Notes: generated by a model not told the origin, from the letters alone. A stretch of DNA of 64,000 nt from CBDEGK01 sp965237855 (GCA_965237855.1 CBDEGK010000005.1:186001-250000), one strand, 5' to 3'; positions 50,768 through 60,552 are shown, counted from the stretch's first letter. Made by a program: numbers and translations.

Positions 50768-52396
50768 GTGAGCCAACAAACACTGACAGTGCCAGATATT
50801 GGTGGTGCCGAAGATGCAGAAGTCATCGAGATCTGCGTGGCCGTGGGTGACCGGGTCGAGATCGAGCAAAGCCTGATTGTGCTGGAATCCGATAAGGCCT
50901 CCATGGAAGTACCGGCAGAAATGGCGGGAACTGTCATTGAGCTGTTGATAAAGGAAGGTGATGGTATTGCCGAGGGCAGTCCTATTGTAGTTATAGAGGC
51001 AGAGACCGAAGCAGAGACGCCTGCTGCATCTGAATCGGAACCCGTACTTGAGGCGGCTGTAGTTGATACCTCAGTTGATACCACTGTTGAAACCGCGGCT
51101 GAACCTGCATCCGCTCCGGCTGCCGTGTCCCAGCAGGTGGTGCAGGCCGTAGCGGTGCCGGACATTGGTACAGACGAAGCGGTGGAAGTCATCGAGATAG
51201 TGGTGGCGGTTGGTGATGTGGTGGCCGAAGGGGATTCCCTGATCGTGCTGGAGTCCGACAAGGCGTCTATGGAAATTCCCGCCCCCTGTGCCGGTGAAGT
51301 CACCGCGCTCAAGGTGTCAATTGGTGACCAGGTCACCCAGGGCAATGTGATTGTCGATATGAAAACCGAGGCCGCTCCGGTTCCGGTTGAGGTCGATTCG
51401 GTTGAGGTCGCTGGGACCCCGGTGGAGTCCGCCCCTGCGGCTGCTGAACGGGCGGAACCGACCATCGAGTCAGTGGCGGCACCGGTGGTTGGTGGGGATG
51501 TCTATGCGGGTCCCGCGGTGCGAAAACTGGCGCGGGAATTTGGTGTTGATCTGGCCAGGGTCGAGGGTTCGGGGCCCAAGGGCCGAATTCTCAAGGATGA
51601 TCTGCAGGACTTTGTAAAGAACTCGCTCGCTGGCAAGGACGGTGGGCCCACTGCCGGCGCTGGTATACCGCCGATCCCGGAAGTGGACTTCGCGAAATTC
51701 GGCGAGATCGATGTACAGCCGCTCAGCAGAATTGACAAGTTGACCGCGGCGAACATGCACCGCTCCTGGCTCAACGTGCCCCGGGTGACCCAGTTTGATG
51801 AGGTCGATATCAGTGAGCTGGAAGAATTCCGCGCTTCCATGAAAACAGAGGGTGAACGGCGCGGTGTGAAATTGACCCCACTGCCTTTCCTGCTAAAAGC
51901 CTGTGCTGCCGCCTTGATCGACAACCCCAAGCTCAATGCCTCGCTCAGTAGCGACGGGGAAAACCTGGTGTATAAAAAATACGTACACATCGGTATGGCA
52001 GTGGACACGCCTGCGGGACTGGTGGTGCCGGTGGTGCGCGATGTAGATCAGAAAAATCTCTGGCAGCTGGCGCAGGAGACCGCCGAATTGGCGGAAAAAG
52101 CGCGCGACCGTAAACTGAAACCGCAGGATATGCAGGGAGCCTCCTTCTCCATTTCAAGTCTCGGCAGTTTGGGCGGCACTGGCTTCACGCCGATTATCAA
52201 TGCGCCGGAAGTGGCCATACTCGGTGTCTCCAGTTTGGCGGTAAAACCGGTCTGGAACGGCGCGGAGTTTGAGCCGCGGAAAATGCTGCCACTGGCACTG
52301 GCCTATGATCACCGGGTGGTGAACGGTGCCGATGGAGGCCGCTTCATGAGCCAGCTGAACGCGGCCCTGGCCGATATCCGCCGGTTGTTGCTTTAG
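50768..52396 (+). CDS. aceF: Pyruvate dehydrogenase E2 component, dihydrolipoamide acetyltransferase
   Basis: Transfers the acetyl group from lipoamide to CoA at the core of the pyruvate dehydrogenase complex. It has two lipoyl domains, with lipoylated Lys43 and Lys165 in the repeated LESDKASME motif, linked by an Ala/Pro/Glu-rich hinge. The E3-binding domain is AGPAVRKLAREFGVDLARV...GPKGRILKDDL and the catalytic domain carries LAYDHRVVNGADGGRF. It has 542 residues; E. coli has three lipoyl domains and 630 residues. The GTG start at 50768 has a purine-rich site upstream. Its end overlaps the convergent next gene by four bases. Confidence 0.96.
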   Translation: MSQQTLTVPDIGGAEDAEVIEICVAVGDRVEIEQSLIVLESDKASMEVPAEMAGTVIELLIKEGDGIAEGSPIVVIEAETEAETPAASESEPVLEAAVVDTSVDTTVETAAEPASAPAAVSQQVVQAVAVPDIGTDEAVEVIEIVVAVGDVVAEGDSLIVLESDKASMEIPAPCAGEVTALKVSIGDQVTQGNVIVDMKTEAAPVPVEVDSVEVAGTPVESAPAAAERAEPTIESVAAPVVGGDVYAGPAVRKLAREFGVDLARVEGSGPKGRILKDDLQDFVKNSLAGKDGGPTAGAGIPPIPEVDFAKFGEIDVQPLSRIDKLTAANMHRSWLNVPRVTQFDEVDISELEEFRASMKTEGERRGVKLTPLPFLLKACAAALIDNPKLNASLSSDGENLVYKKYVHIGMAVDTPAGLVVPVVRDVDQKNLWQLAQETAELAEKARDRKLKPQDMQGASFSISSLGSLGGTGFTPIINAPEVAILGVSSLAVKPVWNGAEFEPRKMLPLALAYDHRVVNGADGGRFMSQLNAALADIRRLLL

Positions 52397-53589
52397 TCCC
52401 GGCTCCAGCCGAGTCTGCGACGGCTTTCACGCAATGCCTGTAGCGGCGTGGCGTCGGGATACAGTTCACGAAAGGACTGATCCGCATAACCCTGGTCTCG
52501 CAGTCCGTGCATAAACTTCAGCGTTTTGAACCCGTCAAACCACTGGTGGAAATGCCGCAAATAAGTGGCCTGGTCAGAGCTGTGTTGATCACAATGTGCC
52601 AGGGCGACATCAATTCCCAGGCCATCCAGTACCTCCATCGTTGATGGGTGTGTCGCCAGTGCTTTGTGTAGCGGTCGGCGATGCTCAATCGCAGAGAGTA
52701 GCTGTGCGAGTGCGACGTAACTCTGCCGGTGGTAAAACAGCGGCACGTCGAGGGGGTCATCACTGTCGTGCAATTTGAGAAGTGCAGGACCTGTGCCGAA
52801 GGGGACCCGGTCGGATAATCGGCTTTCGAGATTGATAGCTGGACTGGTCGGGCGGGCGATATCGGTCAGCTTGGCGGCTTTGTTGAGCAGGTAGAAATCC
52901 TCCCCACCCGAGCGGCGGGGAAAACCGCGCACCTGTTCATAGACAGATCGCTGTATGGAAATACAACTGCCCAGTGTATGGAAGGCGTAGGGCGAACCGG
53001 CTTCCGCCAGCGCCAGCACGTGATCGTGCAGTCGCAATTCATATAGTGTCATTGCCGTTGCTGTTGAACCAGACAACTGGTGCTCGAAGGGATGCGCGAT
53101 CACCCCCATGGACGTTGTATCTGCGACGGTATCGGCGGCGGCGAAATAATTGGTCGGCAAGCCGGCATCGGCATCGGCATCGGCATCGGCATCGCTGCAG
53201 TGAATCCAGCCCTCCCGGAGTTGGCGGGTATGCATCAGGGCGCAGGCCACATCGGCGCCGATTTTGCGCGCCAGGCCCACGCCTTCACCGCGGGGCAAGG
53301 CGGCGTCACGTTCAAGTACCAGCAGCTGGGCCCTGTTGGCGATCTTTTCCAGGGCCAGGCGCAGGCCATCGTTGACGGTGGGATCCGTTTCACCGTCGGG
53401 ACGGTTGAGTACCAGTATTAGCAGCAGGTCGCGGTGTTGGGAGAGCAGTTGATCGAATTGGCTGGCGAGAGCCGGCGATTCCCGGTAGGCGGGAATTACC
53501 AGGCAGTGTTGGAAGCTGTCAGCCAGTTGCACCTTGAAATGATCCCTGGCTTCGATCTCGGCGTAACGCTCCAGGTATTGTGAGGACAT
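52393..53589 (-). CDS. Glycosyltransferase family 2-like protein with expanded DXD motif
   Basis: 398 residues with the GT-A start CLVIPAYRESPAL, LILVLNRPDGET, RGEGVGLARKIGADVA, and a catalytic DXD-type segment HCSDADADADADAGLP at residues 130-144. Later GGEDFYLLNKAAKL resembles the ED motif of family 2 enzymes. The protein is not fused to a membrane anchor and its donor and acceptor are unknown. The DXD region carries five Asp-Ala pairs from a GGCATC repeat. The gene ends against aceF and its start precedes miaE by only a few bases on the same strand. Confidence 0.78.
   Translation of the reverse strand: MSSQYLERYAEIEARDHFKVQLADSFQHCLVIPAYRESPALASQFDQLLSQHRDLLLILVLNRPDGETDPTVNDGLRLALEKIANRAQLLVLERDAALPRGEGVGLARKIGADVACALMHTRQLREGWIHCSDADADADADAGLPTNYFAAADTVADTTSMGVIAHPFEHQLSGSTATAMTLYELRLHDHVLALAEAGSPYAFHTLGSCISIQRSVYEQVRGFPRRSGGEDFYLLNKAAKLTDIARPTSPAINLESRLSDRVPFGTGPALLKLHDSDDPLDVPLFYHRQSYVALAQLLSAIEHRRPLHKALATHPSTMEVLDGLGIDVALAHCDQHSSDQATYLRHFHQWFDGFKTLKFMHGLRDQGYADQSFRELYPDATPLQALRESRRRLGWSRD
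53164..53193 (-). repeat. Hexanucleotide microsatellite (GATGCC)5 in the DXD motif
   Basis: Five tandem copies of GGCATC on the plus strand (GATGCC on the coding strand) encode Asp-Ala five times at residues 133-142 of the glycosyltransferase. Gain or loss of one unit keeps the reading frame but changes the number of DA pairs around the metal-binding aspartates. Confidence 0.95.
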
Positions 53590-54165
53590 TCAGTGCAGCG
53601 CTGCCCGGATTGGTAGCTGGCTGACAATCTCCGCCTCGATTTCCAGTAATTCCTGCCAGCGTTGATCGATCATATCCTGCGGTAGGTAGACAGCCGCCAG
53701 CTCCAGGAACAATTGATAGTGTCGTTCCTCGGAGTGGGCGATGGACTGGTAGAATTTTTTTAGTGGCCCCGCTTCGAGGGCGTCGGCAATCAAGCCAAAC
53801 CGCTCGGCGCCGCGGGCCTCGATAACGCCAGCGATCAATAAGCGGTCCAGTAAATAGATGTCCTTGCCCTGGCGCAGGCTGTTGCGAAATTCAATAACGT
53901 AAGCGTCCTTGGTATCAGCACTGGTGATCTGCCCGCGGCTGTGAATCCACTTCACCACCTCCCGGTAATGGCTCAGTTCTTCCACCGCCAGCTCTGCCAT
54001 GGCGGCAACCAGTTCAACCCGGTCCGGATAGTGGGAGAGCATGGAAATGGCCATACCAGAGGCCTTCTTTTCGGCGGCGGCATGATCCTGAAGAAAGGCG
54101 TCAAAATCGGCCAGCACGGTCTCGATCCAGGCGGCTGGGGTCTGGTAGATGAGGGGATTGGACAT
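53590..54165 (-). CDS. miaE: tRNA-(ms2io6A)-hydroxylase MiaE
   Basis: Di-iron hydroxylase that converts the ms2i6A37 tRNA base to ms2io6A. The 191-residue protein begins MSNPLIYQTPAAW at 54165 and has the ferritin-like helices with metal ligands in AVEELSHYREVVKW and AHSEERHYQLFLELA. The open frame extends far beyond this start to 55521, but that part is only antisense to fabV and is excluded. The gene stops one base before the glycosyltransferase start on the same strand, so they are probably co-transcribed. Confidence 0.92.
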   Translation of the reverse strand: MSNPLIYQTPAAWIETVLADFDAFLQDHAAAEKKASGMAISMLSHYPDRVELVAAMAELAVEELSHYREVVKWIHSRGQITSADTKDAYVIEFRNSLRQGKDIYLLDRLLIAGVIEARGAERFGLIADALEAGPLKKFYQSIAHSEERHYQLFLELAAVYLPQDMIDQRWQELLEIEAEIVSQLPIRAALH

Positions 54166-54234
54166 GGCGGCTATGGTACAATCTCGCGGCTTTTGACCAT
54201 AGCCATATCTGGAAAGTAAGGAATCTTCACAGCA

Positions 54235-55425
54235 ATGATTATCAAACCCAAAGTTCGCGGTTTCATGTGCATTACCTCCCATCCGGCCGGCTGCGAAGCC
54301 AATGTAGAGCGGCAAATTGATTACGTGGTGGGGCAGGGAAAAATCGACAATGGCCCCAAGCGCGTGTTGGTGCTGGGTGCGTCCACGGGTTACGGCCTGG
54401 CCTCTCGTGTCAGTGCCGCCTTTGGTTGTGGCGCTTCGACCCTGGGCATCTTCTTCGAGAAAGAGGGCACTGAACGCAAGCCCGGCACAGCGGGTTGGTA
54501 TAACTCGGCCGCCTTCCATAAATTCGCCGAGGCGGAAGGCCTCTATGCCAAGTCCATTAATGGCGATGCCTTTAGTGATGACATCAAGCAGAGGACGATT
54601 GAAGTGATCAAGGAGGACCTTGGTCAGATTGACCTGGTGGTCTATTCCCTGGCGGCGCCGCGGCGCCAGCATCCGCTGACCGGCGAGGTGCATATGTCGA
54701 CATTGAAGCCCATTAGTGGATCGTTGGTGGGGCGCGGGCTGAATACTGACAAAGAGGAAATTACCGAATTCACCCTGGAATCGGCCACTGATGAAGATGT
54801 GGCAAACACGGTTGCGGTGATGGGTGGCGAAGACTGGCAGATGTGGATGGACGCCCTCGACGCCGCCGGCGTGCTGGCCGACGGCGCCAAAACCACCGCC
54901 TACACCTACCTGGGGGACAAGCTGACCTGGGATATATACTGGCACGGTACGATCGGTGCCGCCAAGCGAGATCTCGACACACGTGTTATCGACATTCGTG
55001 ACAAGCTCGCTGCCAAAGGCGGTGACGCACGGGTGACGGCCTTGAAAGCGGTGGTGACCCAGGCCAGCTCGGCAATTCCGGCGATGCCGCTGTACCTGTC
55101 CATCCTGTTCAAAGTGATGAAGGCAGAAGGTGTACACGAAGGCTGTATTGAGCAGGTATTTGGTCTGTTCCGCGACAGCCTTTACGGCGCGGAGCCCCAT
55201 ATCGATGACGAGGGTCGCCTGCGAGCAGATTACAAGGAGCTGCAACCGGAAATTCAGCAGCAAGTGGAAGCCATCTGGGATGCAGTGACCACGGAAAATC
55301 TTAATGACACTACCGACTTTGCCGGCTACAAGCGCGAGTTCTTGCAGTTGTTCGGGTTTGAGGTAGATGGGGTCGACTACGAGGCGGACGTCAGTCCCCA
55401 AGTGACGATCGCCGGGATGGTGTAA
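54235..55425 (+). CDS. fabV: Enoyl-[acyl-carrier-protein] reductase FabV
   Basis: NADH-dependent trans-2-enoyl-ACP/CoA reductase completing the fatty acid elongation cycle; FabV is the triclosan-tolerant isozyme. The 396-residue protein begins MIIKPKVRGFMCITSHPAGC, has the nucleotide-binding RVLVLGASTGYGLASRV, VYSLAAPRRQHPLTGE, and the catalytic Tyr-x8-Lys in the TAYTYLGDKLTWDIYW to GAAKRDLD region. It is divergent from miaE with a 69-base gap that must hold both promoters. Confidence 0.96.
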   Translation: MIIKPKVRGFMCITSHPAGCEANVERQIDYVVGQGKIDNGPKRVLVLGASTGYGLASRVSAAFGCGASTLGIFFEKEGTERKPGTAGWYNSAAFHKFAEAEGLYAKSINGDAFSDDIKQRTIEVIKEDLGQIDLVVYSLAAPRRQHPLTGEVHMSTLKPISGSLVGRGLNTDKEEITEFTLESATDEDVANTVAVMGGEDWQMWMDALDAAGVLADGAKTTAYTYLGDKLTWDIYWHGTIGAAKRDLDTRVIDIRDKLAAKGGDARVTALKAVVTQASSAIPAMPLYLSILFKVMKAEGVHEGCIEQVFGLFRDSLYGAEPHIDDEGRLRADYKELQPEIQQQVEAIWDAVTTENLNDTTDFAGYKREFLQLFGFEVDGVDYEADVSPQVTIAGMV

Positions 55426-55429
55426 ACCG

Positions 55430-56260
55430 ATGTTTGAACCTGGAATACCGTTTGATTTGAATTCACGGGTGCGCCGTGTGACCGCCCCCAACCCGGGCAT
55501 GATGACCGGCCCAGGTACCAATACCTACCTGTTGGGTCATGAACAGGTCGCTGTGCTTGACCCTGGGCCACTCATTGACGAGCACGTTGAGGCGATCCTG
55601 GCAGCGGCGGGTAAGGACAAAATACGCTGGATTGTCGCCACCCATACTCACCCGGATCACTCCCCCGCCTGTTTGCCCTTGCAACAGGCGACGGGGGCCC
55701 AGGTGATTGGGGCCAAACCCTGGGACGATATGTTCCAGGATGACACTTTCAGCCCTGACTCACCGGTAGCCCATGACGATGTGCTGCGTACCGAGGAATT
55801 CACACTGCGGGCGCTACACACGCCCGGCCATGTCGGCAATCACTACTGCTTTCTGATTGAAGAAGAGGGTATGTTGTTTACCGGCGATCACATCATGCAG
55901 GGATCCACCGTGGTGATCGTGCCCCCCTCCGGGGATATGAAGGCCTATATCGATTCACTCAAATTGCTGCTTGACTATCCCATCAAGGCCATGGCGCCGG
56001 GTCATGGCAGTGTCATTGAGGATCCCATTGGCGCGGTGGAGTGGCTGGTGGACCACCGCCTCAAACGCGAGCAGAAGGTGGTTGATGGATTGCGGCAACT
56101 GGGTGAGTCCAACCTGGATGAGCTGGTGGTGGTGGTCTACGACGATGTCGACACTGACCGCCATGAAATGGCCAAGCTCTCCATGACCGCGCATTTGATC
56201 AAGTTGCAGCAGGAAGGGCGGGTCCGGCAATCGGGAAATGAACGCTGGGCCCTGAGTTAA
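55430..56260 (+). CDS. Metallo-beta-lactamase fold hydrolase
   Basis: 276 residues with the zinc motif VATHTHPDHSPACLPL, later TPGHVGNHYCFLIEEEGMLFTGDHIM and GHGSVI, plus a C-terminal winged-helix-like segment (about 225-270). This LACTB2-like layout (starting APNPGMMTGPGTNTYL) is found in ribonuclease-like and thioesterase-like MBL proteins; the true substrate is unknown. It starts four bases after fabV, so they are likely one transcript. Convergent with the TPR-sulfotransferase gene, with a 61-base gap lacking a clear terminator. Confidence 0.88.
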   Translation: MFEPGIPFDLNSRVRRVTAPNPGMMTGPGTNTYLLGHEQVAVLDPGPLIDEHVEAILAAAGKDKIRWIVATHTHPDHSPACLPLQQATGAQVIGAKPWDDMFQDDTFSPDSPVAHDDVLRTEEFTLRALHTPGHVGNHYCFLIEEEGMLFTGDHIMQGSTVVIVPPSGDMKAYIDSLKLLLDYPIKAMAPGHGSVIEDPIGAVEWLVDHRLKREQKVVDGLRQLGESNLDELVVVVYDDVDTDRHEMAKLSMTAHLIKLQQEGRVRQSGNERWALS

Positions 56261-56321
56261 AGAGCGGGCAAATACAAAAGATGGAGTTGCGGGAAATCTT
56301 TAAGGATTTTGAGTTTTCGGG

Positions 56322-58250
56322 TTAGTACTTTTGCGCCCATTCGGGGCGTTCATAGCCCCAGTGATCGGCCCATTTCAGTAATACCGGCAACACCGGTGCC
56401 ATCTGCTCGCGGTAGTTTTCCCAGCGGCCGCGAGCGTGAGTGTATATCGGTTCTATGACCTGGCTATAGCTGGCGGTGTGTATCCTGTTTCTCGCCCGGG
56501 CTGAAGACGGGTGCTGTCGCAGTCCAGGTTGCCATCCGCAATCGAGAAATCGAAGCAGCGGTTTCAGGGTGCCATCAAAATCGGACAGGAGGCCTTCGTA
56601 TTTCACAGTATGGTAATTGAGGAGGAGAGCTTCTTGTAGATGCACCCACAGGGACATCACCCGATTATACAACTCCGCACTATCCGCCAGCTCGAGAAAA
56701 CACGCTGTTGCATTGGTCAGTTTGAATTGTTGCATGAAACAGCTCAGCACCACATCACAGGGGTGGCGGATGCAGAGTATGAATTTGGCGGTGGGAAAAA
56801 CACCATGGATGACGGCTGCATTTATCGTGTTGAAGGGTTGTCGATCGATAATCACTGACGGGTATTCTGACTTGCCCAGTATCTTCTCGACATGATCCCA
56901 GTACGATTTCCGGGCTTCCCGGATATGCTCGATATCAGCTGACGCACCGCCCTGGGTGTACCGGTAGAGATGATCGACCAGCGGATATTCCTCAAGCAGC
57001 GCAATGTCGCTATGCCCTCTCAATATTGTATCCAGAAGTGTTGTCCCGGAGCGGGGAAAACCTATCATAAACGCGGGATTGCGAATCCCCGATTCCGAAC
57101 CTGGGGAACGGCTGGTACCTACCCCGTTGTCTTCAAAGGTCCGATGTCTCTGCTTGACCCGATCGAGGAAATGCACACCTTGATACTGTCGGTTGCTCGG
57201 CATTGCAGCGGCGAAGCTATTGGCTCTGGCAAATGCATCAAAAGCGGCGGCATATTGTCCTGCTTCATGGAAACACTTTCCCTGGTATTCGGCTCTGCAG
57301 GCGAGATCAATGAGGTCGTGATCGCGCGGGTGAATATTGTCCAGTTGGCTTAATGCAGCGGCGTAATCGCCGCGTCGATACAACAATTTCACCTCGAGTA
57401 ATTGCAGTTTGTCAGAGCACATGCCGTGGATATATCTAGCTTGATTAATTGCTGCTTCGAGGGCGCTGATATTGTTTGATTTCTCCAGCGTATCGGCAAG
57501 GTTGCAATGGTAACGTTCGCGCTCGGGCTGAATGTCGATCGCCGTTCCAAAACAGACGATAGCCTCATCAATATCGCCCTGGTCCAGGCAGGTCGAACCT
57601 CGATAGTTGTATGTTTCCGCATCTCGCGGTGACAAATCCAGGGCGCGGGCATACTGATCTTGCGCCGATTCGAATTCACCCAGGTGCGCCAGTGCTCTGC
57701 CAAGTTCTCTTCGGGCCATGAGGTGATCAGGTCTTATGCTGACAGCTTGTTGCAACTGTTCTCTTGCATCGAGTGGGCGCTTCAACTCGATATACAGCTT
57801 ACCCAGATTAGTCCTGGCCTCGACATTCGAGTTATCGAGCCTGACAGCGTTTTCCAGGTGGGTGATGGCGCCAGAATAATTGTGACGTTGATAGTGAAGT
57901 CCGCCGAGATTGCCATGAGCCGTGGCATAGTTGGGATGCCCGGCGATGGCGGCCAGGTAACAGCGTTCGGCTTCATCCAGATGCCCTAATTTACGCTGGG
58001 TATTGCCTAGATTGAAGTGGACTTCAGCAGCATCGCTCTCGAGAGAGAGGGAAGCTGCAAATTGCTCAATGGCAGCTTCAAGATTGCCGATGCGGCTGTG
58101 GACGATCCCGAGAAGATTTAGCACTGCGGCGTTGGCGGGCTGCGCGTCGGCCATCTGCACGGCTTTGTCCAGGGCGGACACCGCATCGCCTTGGTCCAGC
58201 AATGCCAGCACCTCGCTGGCTAATTCGCTGGCCGAGGGGAGATCATTCAC
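56322..58250 (-). CDS. TPR-repeat sulfotransferase family protein
   Basis: 642 residues. The first 380 are helical TPR units (such as AAVLNLLGIVHSRIGNLEAAIEQF and VEARTNLGKLYIELKRPLDAREQL). The C-terminal half is a sulfotransferase domain with the PAPS phosphate-binding loop MIGFPRSGTTLLDTILRG near residue 395 and FILCIRHPCDVVLSCFMQ containing the 3'-phosphate-binding Arg/Ser. Such proteins may sulfate peptides or polysaccharides on the cell surface. No signal peptide is visible, so a cytosolic action is likely. The acceptor is unknown. It stands divergent from the fadD3-like gene. Confidence 0.88.
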   Translation of the reverse strand: MNDLPSASELASEVLALLDQGDAVSALDKAVQMADAQPANAAVLNLLGIVHSRIGNLEAAIEQFAASLSLESDAAEVHFNLGNTQRKLGHLDEAERCYLAAIAGHPNYATAHGNLGGLHYQRHNYSGAITHLENAVRLDNSNVEARTNLGKLYIELKRPLDAREQLQQAVSIRPDHLMARRELGRALAHLGEFESAQDQYARALDLSPRDAETYNYRGSTCLDQGDIDEAIVCFGTAIDIQPERERYHCNLADTLEKSNNISALEAAINQARYIHGMCSDKLQLLEVKLLYRRGDYAAALSQLDNIHPRDHDLIDLACRAEYQGKCFHEAGQYAAAFDAFARANSFAAAMPSNRQYQGVHFLDRVKQRHRTFEDNGVGTSRSPGSESGIRNPAFMIGFPRSGTTLLDTILRGHSDIALLEEYPLVDHLYRYTQGGASADIEHIREARKSYWDHVEKILGKSEYPSVIIDRQPFNTINAAVIHGVFPTAKFILCIRHPCDVVLSCFMQQFKLTNATACFLELADSAELYNRVMSLWVHLQEALLLNYHTVKYEGLLSDFDGTLKPLLRFLDCGWQPGLRQHPSSARARNRIHTASYSQVIEPIYTHARGRWENYREQMAPVLPVLLKWADHWGYERPEWAQKY

Positions 58251-58462
58251 GGTGGAGTGTTGATAGCGGGCACATCCGCCCAGTGTACACAGTTTGTCCC
58301 GGGTAATTCTGAGCGGTTATTTACTCAATAGTTTTTATGCGATTTTGAAATATTCGTAAAATAACTGCCAATATATTACGATTAACTATTGTATCTCATC
58401 GTTTTGATGTCTAAAATTACGCCCTCTCGCTATATTGCCCCGATTTTCTGGAGTTAGTTTCC

Positions 58463-60040
58463 ATGGCCGTGGACACCACCGCAGAGCGCACCCTGGCGCA
58501 GCTGATACAGGCTGCCGCCGATATCCATGCGGGCAAGATTGCCATCCAGGATGGTGACGTGGCGCTGAGTTATACCGAACTGAATGAGCAGCGTGTGCGG
58601 GTTGCCGCCGCTTTTCACGCCTATGGTCTGGAGCGAGGCGACCACATCGCCATCTGGGCACCCAATATTTACCAGTGGATACTCGCCGCCATCGGCGCGC
58701 AAACCCTGGGTATCGTCATTGTGCCTATTAATACGCGCTGGAAAGGTGCCGAGGCGGCCTACGCGCTCAACTTGAGCACGGCGAAAATGTTGTTCACCGT
58801 CGGTGATTTTCTCGGTCAGTCATATCCCGAACTACTGAAAGATCAGGATATTCCCAGCCTGCAAAAAATTGTGATGCTAACGGGAGAGGCTGACGGCTGC
58901 CAGGGCTGGCAAGACTTTGTTGAGGGTGGCAATGACATTGGCAATGGCAGGGTGCAGGAGCTCTCTGAGCTGGTACTCCCCAGCGATCCCATGGATGTCG
59001 GCTTTACCTCCGGCACCACCGGCGCTCCCAAGGGTGTGGTTGCCGGTCACGCCCAGAATATTAAAGTCTATGAAGCCTGGAGTGGCACCGTGGGCCTGCG
59101 CAGCGATGACAATTACCTGATTATCGGCCCCTTTTTCCATTCCTTCGGCTACAAAGCTGGTTGGCTGGCGGCGTTTATTCGCGGCGCCAGGATTTTCCCC
59201 GTACTGACTTTCGATCTCGACGCGGTGCTGGCGCAGATTGAGCGGGACAAGATCACCATGCTGCCCGGCGCGCCGACGATCTACCAATCCATTCTGGCGC
59301 ATCCCAATATGGCGGACTATGACCTGTCCAGCTTGCGTCTCGCCGTCACCGGTGCGGCGCCGGTGCCGGTTGAATTAGTCAACAAGATGCGCACCGTGCT
59401 CAAATTTGAAACCGTGGTGACCGCCTATGGACTGACGGAATCCTGCGGTACCGTTAGTATCTGTGAGTCAGACGATGCGCCCGAGGTAATTTCCGGTACC
59501 TCGGGGCACGCGATTCCCGGCACCGAAATTCGCATCGTTGACGAGAACGGTGAGGAAATGCCTCGCAATGAACCCGGTGAGATCTGGGTGCGCGGTTATA
59601 ACGTCATGCAGGGTTACCTGCACAACCCGGCAGAGACCACCAAAACCATCAACCAAGACGGTTGGCTGATGACCGGTGATGTGGGCTGGATGAATGAAGA
59701 TGGCTACATCCAGATTACCGATCGTATCAAGGATATGTTTATCGTCGGTGGCTTCAACTGCTACCCGGCCGAGATAGAAAACATGTTGTGCTCTCTGGAA
59801 GGCGTCGCCCAGGCGGCGGTGATCGGGGTGCCCGATGATCGGATGGGAGAGGTGGCCCGCGCCTGGATTATTCCCGGCCCGGATGCGCAGCTGGATGAAA
59901 GTGAGATCATCGCCTGGTGTCGTGAAAATATGGCGAACTACAAGGCGCCCCGACAGGTGCACCTGGTGCAGAGCTTGCCCACCAATGCCTCGGGTAAAGT
60001 CCTGAAAAATGAGCTCAAGGCGATGGTCACAACCTCATGA
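58463..60040 (+). CDS. fadD3: Acyl-CoA synthetase, FadD3-like (AMP-forming)
   Basis: 525-residue adenylate-forming enzyme with the P-loop FTSGTTGAPKGVVAGH, motif GYNVMQGYLHNPAET, and GDVGWMNEDGYIQITDRIKDMFIVGGFNCYP with the hinge Asp. The C-terminal catalytic Lys is in NASGKVLKNE. Similarity and context to ipdAB suggest FadD3, which activates HIP, a propanoate derivative of the C and D steroid rings, with CoA; this is an inference from context. The upstream gap (58251-58462) holds the promoter, with an inverted repeat CAATAGTT (58326-58333) and AACTATTG (58384-58391). Confidence 0.8.
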   Translation: MAVDTTAERTLAQLIQAAADIHAGKIAIQDGDVALSYTELNEQRVRVAAAFHAYGLERGDHIAIWAPNIYQWILAAIGAQTLGIVIVPINTRWKGAEAAYALNLSTAKMLFTVGDFLGQSYPELLKDQDIPSLQKIVMLTGEADGCQGWQDFVEGGNDIGNGRVQELSELVLPSDPMDVGFTSGTTGAPKGVVAGHAQNIKVYEAWSGTVGLRSDDNYLIIGPFFHSFGYKAGWLAAFIRGARIFPVLTFDLDAVLAQIERDKITMLPGAPTIYQSILAHPNMADYDLSSLRLAVTGAAPVPVELVNKMRTVLKFETVVTAYGLTESCGTVSICESDDAPEVISGTSGHAIPGTEIRIVDENGEEMPRNEPGEIWVRGYNVMQGYLHNPAETTKTINQDGWLMTGDVGWMNEDGYIQITDRIKDMFIVGGFNCYPAEIENMLCSLEGVAQAAVIGVPDDRMGEVARAWIIPGPDAQLDESEIIAWCRENMANYKAPRQVHLVQSLPTNASGKVLKNELKAMVTTS

Positions 60041-60525
60041 ATGCGCCCCAGGCTGACCGCAACACACCGATTGAGCTGGATGAAATAGACCTGCGCATTA
60101 TCGATTCGCTGCGCCAGGATGGTCGCCAGCCGTATCGGGCATTGGCGCGGGAATTGAATCTAACCGAGAGCCTGGTGCGGGCCCGGGTCAAGCGCCTGGA
60201 AGAGTCGAATACCATGCGGGTTGTGGCGGTGACCGATTTCGAGGCTGCCGGTTATGAAATGCTTTTGGCGATCGGCGTGCAGGTTGAGGGGCGCTCACCA
60301 GTCGACGTGGCGAATGATCTTGCCGAGATACCGGAAGTATTTTCCATCAACGTGGTGATTGGCACCTTTGATATTGAGTTGCTGGTAGTGGCGGAAGACC
60401 AGGCCGCCATGGCGGATTTGATATCACGGCGCATCGCCCAACAGCCTGGCGTGAGACGCATATTGCCGTCGCTGGCTCTGGATGTGGTGAAGAACCAACC
60501 TGACTGGGTGCCGTTCCATGACTAA
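60037..60525 (+). CDS. Lrp/AsnC family transcriptional regulator (first of two)
   Basis: 162 residues: N-terminal winged helix IDLRIIDSLRQDGRQPYRALARELNLTESLVRARVKRLEE and C-terminal RAM ligand-binding domain. It overlaps the fadD3-like gene by four bases (ATGA) and is followed after 27 bases by a second AsnC protein. As part of the operon it probably controls or senses intermediates of this pathway. The two regulators differ enough in sequence to be separate paralogs. Confidence 0.92.
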   Translation: MNAPQADRNTPIELDEIDLRIIDSLRQDGRQPYRALARELNLTESLVRARVKRLEESNTMRVVAVTDFEAAGYEMLLAIGVQVEGRSPVDVANDLAEIPEVFSINVVIGTFDIELLVVAEDQAAMADLISRRIAQQPGVRRILPSLALDVVKNQPDWVPFHD

Positions 60526-60552
60526 AGAGCATGATTTGAAGGTGCAGCCGCT

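Noticed and set aside
54166..55521. N-terminal extension of the miaE open frame on the minus strand
   Set aside because: It is antisense to fabV, shows no family similarity, and miaE has a normal start at 54165.
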